A DNA stretch of 18,554 nt from Faeciplasma sp900553675. GTDB taxonomy: Bacteria; Bacillota; Clostridia; Oscillospirales; Ruminococcaceae. The position numbers and the translations under genes were made by a program. Location: assembly GCA_958428235.1 (NCBI GenBank), contig CAUAFG010000031.1:1-18554 (forward strand), given 5' to 3'. Below the pieces are notes generated by a model. That model did not search any database and had not been told where the DNA came from. It worked only from the letters and a program-made list of their open reading frames with translations. Below are positions 6,524 through 13,339 of the stretch, one piece after another (positions within the stretch are counted from its first letter, which is position 1; each line of letters begins with the position of its first letter).

Positions 6524-7299
6524 TTCTTTCCTCCACTCGGCACCTTATTGTTCTTGCTGCCATAGCCGTAACCGTAACCACCGTAGGACGACGACGTTTC
6601 AGCGTCCAAATCCGGAACAGCGGCAAGCACGGGCAGCTTGTAGGTCTGCAAGAGGTATTCTTCGTCCTTAATAAGGTTGTCCATAAGCTCCATTACAATA
6701 ATGACTCCGGCTGAGATTATAAAGCCCAGCAGCGCGCCGATAATTGTATACTTTGTTATGCTTGGCGAATCCTTTTTGCTTGGAACCACCGCATAGTCTA
6801 CCAGCTTGGCAGAGCTTCCATCGACGATATTTGATATCTTTTCGGGAAGAACCGACGCCGAAGTGTTTGCTATTACCTCAGCTTCCTTGGGATCGTGACT
6901 TGTAACAACAATCTCGAAAATTTCGGTGTTGTTTACCGAAGAGGTCTCTATCATCTTATAAAGCTCTTCATAATCATACGGAAGACCCGCTTTTTCGATA
7001 ACGGCGTTCAGCGTTGTCCTTGTTTTTAAGATTACCGTGTAGGTATCAACAAGGCTTCTGGATGCGGTAATATCGCCCGTGCCTATGCTTAAGCTTGCCG
7101 ATCCGAGATTAATTGAATTGTTGTTGACATAAAGCAAAGCCCTTGCCTTATATAAAGGAGTAATAAGCAGTGCGGCACAGGCAAAAGCAACAAGCGCACC
7201 CGCAAAAACAGCAATTACTATCGCCCATGCGCGGTGAAGCAGAGCTTTTAATAGCCGCATCAGGTCTATTTCCATGTAGTCCTTTTCGTTGGAATTCAT
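6520..7299 (-). CDS. cpsC: Wzz/CpsC-type chain-length determinant and kinase adaptor
   Basis: This polysaccharide co-polymerase of 259 residues has two transmembrane helices (about 25-47 and 184-204) flanking an extracytoplasmic domain. The N-terminal Wzz segment (EIDLMRLLKALLHRAW) and the distal LPVLAAVPDL motif are typical of Firmicutes CpsC, which activates the separate kinase CpsD. The start has AGGAGA 7 bases upstream. It is the first gene of the envelope operon, after a leader of about 220 nt. The cytoplasmic C-terminus is odd: it ends in SSSYGGYGYGYG (Tyr239, 242, 244, 246) and a basic tail, a tyrosine-glycine cluster like that of the CpsD kinase downstream. Such clusters are normally expected on the kinase, so the adaptor may itself be phosphorylated. 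Confidence 0.92.
   Translation of the reverse strand: MNSNEKDYMEIDLMRLLKALLHRAWAIVIAVFAGALVAFACAALLITPLYKARALLYVNNNSINLGSASLSIGTGDITASRSLVDTYTVILKTRTTLNAVIEKAGLPYDYEELYKMIETSSVNNTEIFEIVVTSHDPKEAEVIANTSASVLPEKISNIVDGSSAKLVDYAVVPSKKDSPSITKYTIIGALLGFIISAGVIIVMELMDNLIKDEEYLLQTYKLPVLAAVPDLDAETSSSYGGYGYGYGSKNNKVPSGGKK
6559..6585 (-). repeat. Hexanucleotide repeat encoding the CpsC Tyr-Gly tail
   Basis: Imperfect 6-base units (plus-strand gccata, gccgta, accgta, then a longer unit) match those at the end of cpsD, sharing the 12-base string gccgtaaccgta. They encode a Gly/Tyr tail. The shared string could reflect exchange between the two gene ends or common selection for Tyr-Gly. Confidence 0.6.
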
Positions 7300-7519
7300 T
7301 TATCTTTCTCCTAAGCTGATTAATAAGAGGGAGCTATACTTATTTCAATCCAAAAAGCGTTAAAAACAATACAAATGCCGTCCGACGTCGATTTAAAGCG
7401 GGTTTTATGTCAATTCGGGATGAAATCAGAAATGCCCCTCTGCGGCAAGCCGCCTTTAACGGCGGAAAATATCCTGCCTGAATTATATCATTATAAATTT
7501 GCACATGGTTATTGATACA
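7300..7519 (-). promoter_or_regulatory. Long structured leader of the envelope operon
   Basis: From the predicted start near 7519 to cpsC there are about 220 nt without a gene. The leader holds a GC-rich hairpin CCGCC-GTTAAA-GGCGG (7450-7465) and an overlapping alternative GCGG-CTTG-CCGC with a stable-type tetraloop; both cannot form together. A CGACGTCG palindrome and T-rich stretches (TTGTTTTTAACGCTTTTT) lie further down. I do not recognise a known riboswitch class. An attenuator or antiterminator role is possible. Confidence 0.45.
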
Positions 7520-7525
7520 TATATA

Positions 7526-7554
7526 ATTATATCTTCTATCGCATCAATTGTCAA
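7526..7554 (-). promoter_or_regulatory. Perfect-consensus SigA promoter of the envelope operon
   Basis: On the minus strand, TTGACA (7549-7554) and TATAAT (7526-7531) are separated by exactly 17 bases, a full consensus match. It precedes cpsC by about 220 nt and should be strong. Such strength suggests control lies downstream, in the leader or by a repressor. Confidence 0.9.
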
Positions 7555-7627
7555 GTTTAATTCACGTTATTTTAGTCTGTTTTTGTAAGTTTGACGGATA
7601 TTGCAAAATACCAGACGGCGCCTGTTC

Positions 7628-7664
7628 ACATTTTGTCGAAACTGGCAAACACCTTACAAAATGT
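7628..7664 (-). repeat. Inverted repeat at the 3' end of the ydbC-like gene
   Basis: ACATTTTGT (7628-7636) and ACAAAATGT (7656-7664) are perfect 9-base arms around 19 nt, overlapping the stop codon of the YdbC-like gene. No T-run follows, so it is not a standard terminator. It may be a 3' stability hairpin or a protein-binding site upstream of the envelope promoter. Confidence 0.5.
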
Positions 7665-7914
7665 CCGCTTCGTCAACATCGTCGCCATCATTGTCGAGCG
7701 GTTCACCGTTGATTATTTTGCGCAGGTTTTCAAATTCCTCATCTGTCAGGGTCACGCCCTTGCCCATTCTTGTGTGGTCGGGCGACCATTCTCTTATGTC
7801 GTACTTAGGGGCATAATCGTTCCAGCTTACGCGGTTGAGTTCCTTTGTCCAGCCCTTTGCATTCTCCGAAAGAACGCCCAGTGTTTCCTTGATTTCAAAT
7901 TTAAGTTCTGCCAT
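7654..7914 (-). CDS. YdbC/PC4-family single-stranded DNA-binding protein
   Basis: This 86-residue cytoplasmic protein closely resembles the bacterial YdbC group, which has the fold of the human transcription coactivator PC4 and binds single-stranded nucleic acid. Matching segments are LKFEIKETLGVLS, AKGWTKELNRVSWN, PKYDIREWSPDH and MGKGVTLTDEE, which together cover nearly the whole PC4-like domain (about 3-67). The last 18 residues are acidic and probably disordered. The start has AAGGAAAG 7 bases upstream, within the end of the flippase gene, and only 2 bases separate the two genes, so they are co-transcribed. Why an ssDNA-binding protein rides with a flippase is unclear. No convincing T-run terminator follows, only a 9-bp inverted repeat. 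Confidence 0.85.
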   Translation of the reverse strand: MAELKFEIKETLGVLSENAKGWTKELNRVSWNDYAPKYDIREWSPDHTRMGKGVTLTDEEFENLRKIINGEPLDNDGDDVDEADIL

Positions 7915-7916
7915 GA

Positions 7917-9410
7917 TCAGTCTTTCCTTTCTTCAATCGAGTCGTTTAATGATAGTTTATTTTCAAGCTTTGAGATAAAGCCGATTTTCGATTTTATTTT
8001 TTTCGGGATGATAAACACCGCTATCCGCAAAAGCTCGCGGAGGTTTATTGCAAGCACCACGCAGAATATCGCCGCCAGAGCGGAATACATAACGATTGCC
8101 GGAAGCTCTATAATATTCACCACCGCCATCGCGCCGAGGAGAGCGGTATTTATTAGCAGCTTCGACATGGAAAATCCAAAGTGTATATATCTTCTTGTAT
8201 CATAAATCCTATAGAAGAATACCGCGAAATATGCGGCGAAGGTTGCAATTGCCGCGCCGTAGATCCCGAATCGCGGAATAAGCGCAAAATTCAGAATGAT
8301 ATTTATAACTCCTGCGGCAAGTGAGGTGTAAAACGTGTGCTTTGTTTTCTTCTGGGCGATATATACCGAGCCCAAAAAAACATTAAAGCAGGTAAACACT
8401 GTCGCGATAGTCAGAATCGGGGAGTATTTGTATGACTCGAAATACGCAGCGTCCACCCACACCCTTGTTATCGGTTTGATAAGCATAAGTATCCCCGCGG
8501 AAAGCACATACATAAACGACTGGTTCAGCGAGAACACGTGGGTGTAAAAGCTCTCCCTCTCCGCTGAATTGTTTTCGGATATCGCGGACATATTCCACGC
8601 CTGCGAAAACATTGTGAAAACCGTCGTTAAAATGTTGGGTATCTTATAGGCAACAACAAGTATTCCGTTGAGATACTCGCCGTGAAAATACTTTACAATA
8701 AAGTGGTCGGATATGCTGGTGACTATCCACAGCACCGTCGCGGGCATCATAGGGGCGGCATAGCTTATCATCGAGCGGATAAGCGACTTATCTGTTCTAC
8801 CGAAAGTAATATATCTCCAAAGTTTACCCGCAGTAAACAAAAATGTCGAAGAAAAAGCGTCCGAAAGTATTATTGCAAGCAGATATCCCCAGATTCCCCA
8901 CTTAAATTTCAGCAGGAAGAGGATATTTAAAAGAAGCATTGTCAGGGTGCATAGGATTCCGTCAACGGCGAAAAGCTTGACTCTTTCCACTGCGCGGATG
9001 AAGGTCATGTTGATTTGGCGGAGAGATGACGTCCAGACATAAATATACAGCAAAATCTCAAAGCCGTTAAGATAGTCAAGCCTTGCTAAAAGCGGAAATA
9101 TCCCTGCCATTGCAATAAGTCCTATAGCCATTACACGCAGGCAGATGGTGTAAATCTTCTGTCTGTCGCACTCCCACTTGGTGTCGAGTCCAAAACGAAG
9201 AGCCGCTTCGGAGATGGTAAGGGTGAATATTGGTATGAGGATGTTAGCTGTCTGGGCAATCAGGTCTACGGTGCCGTATTCCTCAGGCGTAAGCGCGGCG
9301 GTGTACAGCGGGACAAGCACCAGCACCAAAAGCTTCGAGCCGAAAGAGCCAAGAGCGAATATAAGCGTATTCACAAACAGTGTTTTATAGCTTTTGGTTC
9401 TGTCAGCCAT
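7917..9410 (-). CDS. Polysaccharide flippase (Wzx/MOP superfamily)
   Basis: This integral membrane transporter moves lipid-linked oligosaccharides across the membrane. It has 497 residues and about 12-14 hydrophobic helices over its length, as expected for the family. The N-terminus (LIFALGSFGSKLLVLVLVPLYT, then LTPEEYGTVDL) carries the family signature: a Gly/Ser-rich first helix, PLYT, and the loop with EEYG before the second helix. The start is supported by AGGAGG 10 bases upstream, and a good promoter lies 55 bases further on. A basic and amphipathic tail (PKKIKSKIG..., ERKD) follows the last helix. It shares a transcript with the YdbC-like gene and lies upstream of the CpsBCD operon, so it probably exports the same polymer, although no glycosyltransferase genes lie in the window. 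Confidence 0.9.
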   Translation of the reverse strand: MADRTKSYKTLFVNTLIFALGSFGSKLLVLVLVPLYTAALTPEEYGTVDLIAQTANILIPIFTLTISEAALRFGLDTKWECDRQKIYTICLRVMAIGLIAMAGIFPLLARLDYLNGFEILLYIYVWTSSLRQINMTFIRAVERVKLFAVDGILCTLTMLLLNILFLLKFKWGIWGYLLAIILSDAFSSTFLFTAGKLWRYITFGRTDKSLIRSMISYAAPMMPATVLWIVTSISDHFIVKYFHGEYLNGILVVAYKIPNILTTVFTMFSQAWNMSAISENNSAERESFYTHVFSLNQSFMYVLSAGILMLIKPITRVWVDAAYFESYKYSPILTIATVFTCFNVFLGSVYIAQKKTKHTFYTSLAAGVINIILNFALIPRFGIYGAAIATFAAYFAVFFYRIYDTRRYIHFGFSMSKLLINTALLGAMAVVNIIELPAIVMYSALAAIFCVVLAINLRELLRIAVFIIPKKIKSKIGFISKLENKLSLNDSIEERKD

Positions 9411-9463
9411 TTTTTCACATCCTCCTTCCGTCTTTAGCCGTCCAAAAAGAAAGCAGTATATCT

Positions 9464-9492
9464 ATTATAACGGCAGTAATCAAAAAAATCAA
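9464..9492 (-). promoter_or_regulatory. SigA promoter of the flippase-ydbC unit
   Basis: On the minus strand, TTGATT (9487-9492) and TATAAT (9464-9469) have a 17-base spacer. The flippase ribosome binding site follows about 40 bases later. It is back to back with the plus-strand promoter of the microprotein gene. Confidence 0.8.
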
Positions 9493-9530
9493 GGAAAATT
9501 ACAAAATGGGACTATTATTTTTCAAAATAG

Positions 9531-9541
9531 TATGCTATAAT
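9531..9541 (+). promoter_or_regulatory. Extended -10 promoter of the microprotein gene
   Basis: TG-C-TATAAT (9533-9541) is a consensus extended -10 element; no good -35 box is visible at 16-18 bases upstream. A small inverted repeat (ACTATT...AATAGT, about 9511-9531) sits just upstream and could bind a regulator. The predicted leader is about 90 nt. Confidence 0.6.
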
Positions 9542-9636
9542 ATAAGCAGTCGCAAAAAAGAAACCTCAGTCAGCCAACAAAATGCTGTCAATATACATAA
9601 TTTGTTATACTTACGTTTACGAAAGGATGGTTTTGC

Positions 9637-9768
9637 ATGAAGAATGTTTTGAGGATACTTGCGTTTTTATCCGCAATCGCCGCAATTTTAGGAATACTTA
9701 AGCTCACCTCTGAGACACTTAGCCTCGGCACACACAAGTATTTCGAGGTCGATTCCGACAACGAATAG
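9637..9768 (+). CDS. Small single-helix membrane protein (43 residues)
   Basis: This short gene encodes 43 residues beginning MKNVLRILAFLSAIAAILG. A single transmembrane helix (about 5-22) follows a basic start, then a polar, acidic tail ending in DSDNE, suggesting the N-terminus inside and tail outside, although the reverse is possible. Evidence that it is real: GAAAGGA lies 8-9 bases before the ATG, an extended -10 promoter lies about 95 bases upstream, and a strong terminator begins 9 bases past the stop. It is alone on the plus strand between the flippase unit and the lipoprotein array. The 65-codon minus-strand frame over it has no such signals. I do not recognise its family and assign no function. 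Confidence 0.7.
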   Translation: MKNVLRILAFLSAIAAILGILKLTSETLSLGTHKYFEVDSDNE

Positions 9769-9776
9769 CCTACCCA

Positions 9777-9822
9777 TAAAACCACCGTCCGGAATTTAAT
9801 CTGTCCGGCGGTGGTTTTTTTG
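9777..9822 (+). terminator. Intrinsic terminator of the microprotein gene
   Basis: ACCACCG-CCGG pairs with CCGG-CGGTGGT (one bulged T) around an AT-rich loop, followed by TTTTTTT. It lies directly after the microprotein gene. The reverse strand carries a shorter T-run and may add to termination of the opposing transcript. Confidence 0.85.
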
Positions 9823-9859
9823 TAAAGAAAAGCCGAAAGGATTTGGCTCCTTTCGGCTT
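9823..9859 (-). terminator. Intrinsic terminator of SBP-A
   Basis: AAGCCGAAAGGA (9830-9841) and TCCTTTCGGCTT (9848-9859) form a perfect 12-bp stem with a 6-nt loop, followed on the minus strand by TTTTCTTT. It lies 20 bases past the stop of SBP-A and ends the lipoprotein array. Confidence 0.88.
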
Positions 9860-9878
9860 CTGCTATTATTGTGTGAAA

Positions 9879-11345
9879 TTATTCGGTTATCGACGCCTTG
9901 CCTGTGGTTGCGTATTCCTCGATAAGCGCGTTAAGCTCGTCGATGTAATACTCAAACGAATCGCGGTTGGCTTCCTTAAGCTGCGCCCATGTCTGTGAAG
10001 CGCCGCTTCTGCGGATATTCCAGTCGAAGTTGTTGTAGATATCCTGAATCTTCTTGGGAAGGTCACCGGTGTAGAACATAACGGTGTTGGCGGCAACAAG
10101 GTCGTTGCAGGTGTCATACATTTCAAGCATTTCATCGCTCCACTTGTAGGTATCCTTCAACTGCTTGCGGTCGATATCAATAACGGTGGGGTCTAAAAGC
10201 TTGAATCTGTCGCAAGCGCCGAGCAAAGCAACGCCTTCGGGATTCTGTGCGCCGACACAGATCATATAGCCTGAGGGAGAAGCATTGAGGTAGTAGATAC
10301 CGTCGCCCTCCTGATATCTGGGAAGGGGAGCAAACATAAGCTCGCCTGCTTCGATATCGCCCCATACCTGGTTGATTTCCTCAACAGGATGAGTAAAACC
10401 GGATCTGTCGCAGGGCCAGAACAGGCACTTGCCGTCCTTAACGCCTGCACCATACTCAGCGTTGTTTCTGTTTGCCCAGTAGTCGTTGCCCTCGTGGTAG
10501 CAGCAGTCGTTCTTAACAAGGTCGTAAATCATGTTCTCTCCTGCCTCGATGATCGGATTGTCGAGATTGGAATAGAACTTACCGGTTTCGTCCTTAGCAA
10601 TAAGGGTGATGCCGGTGGATTCCTCAACTATACCGTTTACAACATACCAGCCGTCAAGAGCGTATCTGTTGTCATCGCCGTCGGAGAAGTCCATGCACAT
10701 CTCATAGAAGACGTCCCATGTCCACTCGTTGTTGGCAAAAAGCTCAGCAGGATCGTCGAAGCCCCATTCGTCCATAACTCTGCGGTTGTAGGGCATAACA
10801 TCCTTAAAGCTGAGGTCGGTTACCAGTGCAAAGTGCTTGTCACCCAAAGCGAAATACTCGGCTGCCTGAGCCATGTCCTTCCACAGCGGGTCGGTGTAAT
10901 CAACCCACTGGTCAACCGGCTGATACATTCCCTTTATGCAGCTCATAGGGAAGGTTGCGGTGTTGGAGGTTCCGGCAGGTCCGAAGTCGGGGCTGGTGCC
11001 GGCAAGAACAAGATTTGCAAGGTCGTTGTTCCTGTCCTCGTATGTAGTCTCAATAAATTCCATTTTGCTGTTGTACTTCTGCTGGAAGGTGAAGTAACCG
11101 GTGTTTATGATCTCGTCCTCAGAATAGTTCTGGAAGGGGTCATACCATGCGAAAAACTTTACTACCGAGTTTGCGCCCGCTGCACTTTCAGCGTCGGGAA
11201 GCATGATTCCGGCAGCAGCAAGTATCGCTTCGGCGTCCTCGGTGGACAAAGTCAGCTGGATAGGCTTTCTTTTCTCCTTGCCGCATCCTACCAAAGCAAA
11301 TACCATTAAAGCGGCTAAAGCTATAGCCAAAATACGTTTTGCCAT
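9879..11345 (-). CDS. Solute-binding-protein-like lipoprotein, SBP-A
   Basis: This is a surface lipoprotein of 488 residues with the look of a family 1 (carbohydrate-type) extracellular solute-binding protein. The signal peptide ends in the lipobox LVGC (Cys21). Next comes the array-specific segment LTLSTEDAEAILAAAGI (31-47), then the binding domain from about residue 62. Typical family features are YNRRVMDEWGFDDPAEL followed by EWTWDVFYEMC (compare the TWDE motif), ELMFAPLPR, and a C-terminal half with NPEGVALL. It is closest to SBP-B, with long identical stretches such as ESTGITLIAKDETGKFYSNL. No permease or ATPase lies nearby, so a transport role is unproven. Shine-Dalgarno GAGGAGA lies about 9 bases upstream. 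No clear promoter is seen in the 285 bases before it; a terminator-like hairpin is. Confidence 0.85.
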   Translation of the reverse strand: MAKRILAIALAALMVFALVGCGKEKRKPIQLTLSTEDAEAILAAAGIMLPDAESAAGANSVVKFFAWYDPFQNYSEDEIINTGYFTFQQKYNSKMEFIETTYEDRNNDLANLVLAGTSPDFGPAGTSNTATFPMSCIKGMYQPVDQWVDYTDPLWKDMAQAAEYFALGDKHFALVTDLSFKDVMPYNRRVMDEWGFDDPAELFANNEWTWDVFYEMCMDFSDGDDNRYALDGWYVVNGIVEESTGITLIAKDETGKFYSNLDNPIIEAGENMIYDLVKNDCCYHEGNDYWANRNNAEYGAGVKDGKCLFWPCDRSGFTHPVEEINQVWGDIEAGELMFAPLPRYQEGDGIYYLNASPSGYMICVGAQNPEGVALLGACDRFKLLDPTVIDIDRKQLKDTYKWSDEMLEMYDTCNDLVAANTVMFYTGDLPKKIQDIYNNFDWNIRRSGASQTWAQLKEANRDSFEYYIDELNALIEEYATTGKASITE

Positions 11346-11630
11346 TAAAAATATCTCCTCGTATAATATTCTCGAAAAAGCGCGAAAGCGTCAATCCGTT
11401 CCCGCGCTTTTTACCAAAAACAGTTTCCCTCCAAAAGTACAATCAAGCGCATGCCGAACAGCGAAGGGTGGCATATTCGGCTTTTAAATTTTTTGCAAGA
11501 CCGATAACCAAAGCTTGCTTTCGGGTACTATGTCAGTGTAAATACACATACAGCCCCTCAGCCGGACAAAAACCACAACCTATGTCAGGATTTTTCGCCG
11601 CGGCTGTTATATAATAGGTGTATCAAATGA
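11346..11630 (-). promoter_or_regulatory. Leader region between SBP-B and SBP-A
   Basis: This 285-base gap holds no gene and no convincing promoter for SBP-A. It contains a plus-strand terminator-like structure (GCCGAA...TTCGGC followed by TTTTAAATTTTTT, about 11452-11502) and, next to the ribosome binding site, a 10-bp hairpin on the minus strand (listed separately). SBP-A may be read through from SBP-B and controlled by attenuation. Confidence 0.35.
11370..11412 (-). terminator. Attenuator-like hairpin just upstream of SBP-A
   Basis: On the minus strand, AAAAAGCGCG (arm at 11403-11412) and CGCGCTTTTT (arm at 11375-11384) form a perfect 10-bp stem with an 18-nt loop, ending in five T. It lies about 15 bases before the SBP-A ribosome binding site. 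No promoter fits between hairpin and gene, so it would have to be read through. Confidence 0.55.
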
Positions 11631-13097
11631 TTACTCTTCGGTTATTTCACCGGTCTCCTGATATTCGCTGATAAGGGCATTGAGTTCTTCGAGATAATAC
11701 TCAAACGAATCGCGGTTGGCTTCCTTAAGCTGAGCCCATGTCTGCGATGCACCGCTTCTGCGGATGTTCCAGTCGAAGGTGTTGTAGATATCCTGCATCT
11801 TCTGAGGAAGGTTGCCGGTGTAGAACATTATAGGCTCTGCGGCAACGATTGCGTTGCAGGTTCTGTTCATTTCAAGCATCTCTTCGGTCCACTTGTAGGT
11901 TTCCTTAAGCTGTCTCTCGTCTATGCTGACAACGGTTGGGTCAAGAATTTTAAAGCGCTCGCAGGCTGCCAAAAGTGCAACGCCTTCGGGATTTTCAGCG
12001 CCCTGAATAACCATGTAGCCCTTAGGCATTGCGTTCAGGTAATACTTACCATCGCCGTTCTGGTATCTGGGAAGCGGGCAGAACATGAACTCGCCGGCTT
12101 CGACATCGCCCCAGATGTTGTTCATTTCTTCAACGGGAAGTCTGAATCCGTCGTCTCTGTCGCAGGGATAGAACAGGCACTTGCCGTCCTTAATGCCGGA
12201 GCCGTAAACGGCTTCATTTCTGTTTGCCCAGTAGTCGTTACCCTCGTGGTAGCAGCAGTCGTTCTTAACTAAATCATAGATCATATTCTCTGCAACCTCG
12301 ATAATGGGGTCGTCGAGATTTGAATAGAACTTGCCGGTTTCGTCCTTGGCAATAAGTGTAATACCGGTGGACTCTTCAACCAGGCTGTTTACAACATACC
12401 AGCCGTCGAGCGCGTATCTGTTCTCGTCGCCGTCTGAAAAGTCCATGCACATCTCATAGTAAACGTCCCACGTCCACTCGTCATTGGCGTAAAGCTCGGC
12501 GGGATCGTCGAAGCCCCACTCGTCCATAACTCTGCGGTTGTAGGTAATAACGTCCTTATATGTAAGGTCGGTGACTATTGCAAAGTGCTTATCGCCCAGA
12601 GAGAAATACTCAGACGCGCTTGCCATGTCTGCCCAAAGGGGATCGGTGTAGTCTATCCACTGGTCTATGGGCTGATACATATTATTAATGCAGTCCATGG
12701 GGAAGCATGCAAAGTTCGATGTTCCGGTAACGCCGCAGTCGGGGCTGGTGCCGGCAAGAACCAGGTTTGCAAGGTCGTTGTTCTTGTCTGCATATGTGGT
12801 TTCAATCCATTTAACCGAGCCGCCGTACTTCTGCTGGAAGGTGAAGTAGCCGGTGTTTATTATTTCATCATCTGAATAGTTTTGCAGATAGTCGTGCCAG
12901 CAGAAATATTTAACCACTGAATTTGCACCTGCCGCGGTTTCAGCGTCGGGAAGCATGATTCCGGCAGCCGCGAGTATAGCTTCGGCGTCCTCTGTGGATA
13001 ATGTTAGCTGAATGGGTTCTCTTCTCTGTTTGCCGCAGCCAACAAGCGCCAGTATCATAACTGCCGCCAGCAGAATGGCAACACTTCGCTTTGTCAT
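11631..13097 (-). CDS. Solute-binding-protein-like lipoprotein, SBP-B
   Basis: This 488-residue lipoprotein paralogue has lipobox LVGC (Cys21) and the LTLSTEDAEAILAAAGI segment (31-47). The binding domain starts near residue 62 and includes WGFDDPAELYANDEWTWDVYYEMC, CLFYPCDRD and the EFMFCPLPRYQNGDG loop. It is the nearest relative of SBP-A: same length, and shared blocks such as NDCCYHEGNDYWANRN and the C-terminal RRSGASQTWAQLKEANRDS, so the two come from a recent duplication. Differences cluster in surface stretches that may set ligand choice (for example YFCWHDYLQ against FFAWYDPFQ). GAGGAGAC supplies the ribosome binding site. Its own promoter lies 75-100 bases upstream. No intrinsic terminator is evident after it. 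Ligand unknown. Confidence 0.85.
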   Translation of the reverse strand: MTKRSVAILLAAVMILALVGCGKQRREPIQLTLSTEDAEAILAAAGIMLPDAETAAGANSVVKYFCWHDYLQNYSDDEIINTGYFTFQQKYGGSVKWIETTYADKNNDLANLVLAGTSPDCGVTGTSNFACFPMDCINNMYQPIDQWIDYTDPLWADMASASEYFSLGDKHFAIVTDLTYKDVITYNRRVMDEWGFDDPAELYANDEWTWDVYYEMCMDFSDGDENRYALDGWYVVNSLVEESTGITLIAKDETGKFYSNLDDPIIEVAENMIYDLVKNDCCYHEGNDYWANRNEAVYGSGIKDGKCLFYPCDRDDGFRLPVEEMNNIWGDVEAGEFMFCPLPRYQNGDGKYYLNAMPKGYMVIQGAENPEGVALLAACERFKILDPTVVSIDERQLKETYKWTEEMLEMNRTCNAIVAAEPIMFYTGNLPQKMQDIYNTFDWNIRRSGASQTWAQLKEANRDSFEYYLEELNALISEYQETGEITEE

Positions 13098-13134
13098 TTT
13101 TAAAGTCTCCTCTTCATAATAATATTAGTATTGT

Positions 13135-13188
13135 CCCAAATGAATCATTTCAAATTAATGATACGTATTTATTATACAACCATTTGGG
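13135..13188 (-). repeat. Inverted repeat flanking the SBP-B transcription start
   Basis: CCCAAATG (13135-13142) and CATTTGGG (13181-13188) are perfect 8-base arms. One lies in the promoter spacer and the other downstream of the start, as in paired operator sites. A further ATCATT/AATGAT pair (13144-13162) lies within the leader. Confidence 0.45.
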
Positions 13189-13199
13189 TTCTAATTCAA
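13171..13199 (-). promoter_or_regulatory. SigA promoter of SBP-B
   Basis: On the minus strand, TTGAAT (13194-13199) and TATAAT (13171-13176) have a 17-base spacer. An inverted repeat CCCAAATG/CATTTGGG spans the region. The same -35 hexamer occurs in the SBP-C promoter. Confidence 0.78.
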
Positions 13200-13287
13200 T
13201 TAACATTTTCTATAATAACCGACCCCGCATTTTGTTTAATTTAAATGAAACAGGAAGATATATCCATAAAGATTTTTCCTTAATAAG

Positions 13288-13323
13288 GAAAGAAAAAGCC
13301 GGACAGGTGCAGCCCCGTCCGGC
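13288..13323 (-). terminator. Intrinsic terminator of SBP-C
   Basis: GCCGGAC (13298-13304) and GTCCGGC (13317-13323) form a 7-bp GC-rich stem with a 12-nt loop. On the minus strand it is followed by TTTTTCTTTCC. It lies 17 bases after the SBP-C stop and separates SBP-C from SBP-B. Confidence 0.88.
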
Positions 13324-13339
13324 ATTTAATATTGCGTAT

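Noticed and set aside
7591..8205. 204-codon plus-strand frame over the YdbC-like gene and flippase end
   Set aside because: It is antisense to two well-supported genes and encodes no recognisable domain.
9588..9785. 65-codon minus-strand frame over the microprotein
   Set aside because: It lacks a ribosome binding site and promoter, while the plus-strand frame has both plus a terminator.
10389..11309. 306-codon open frame on the plus strand opposite SBP-A
   Set aside because: It mirrors the codons of the conserved lipoprotein gene, is low in complexity (Val-rich), has no ribosome binding site or family match, and similar mirror frames occur opposite the other paralogues.
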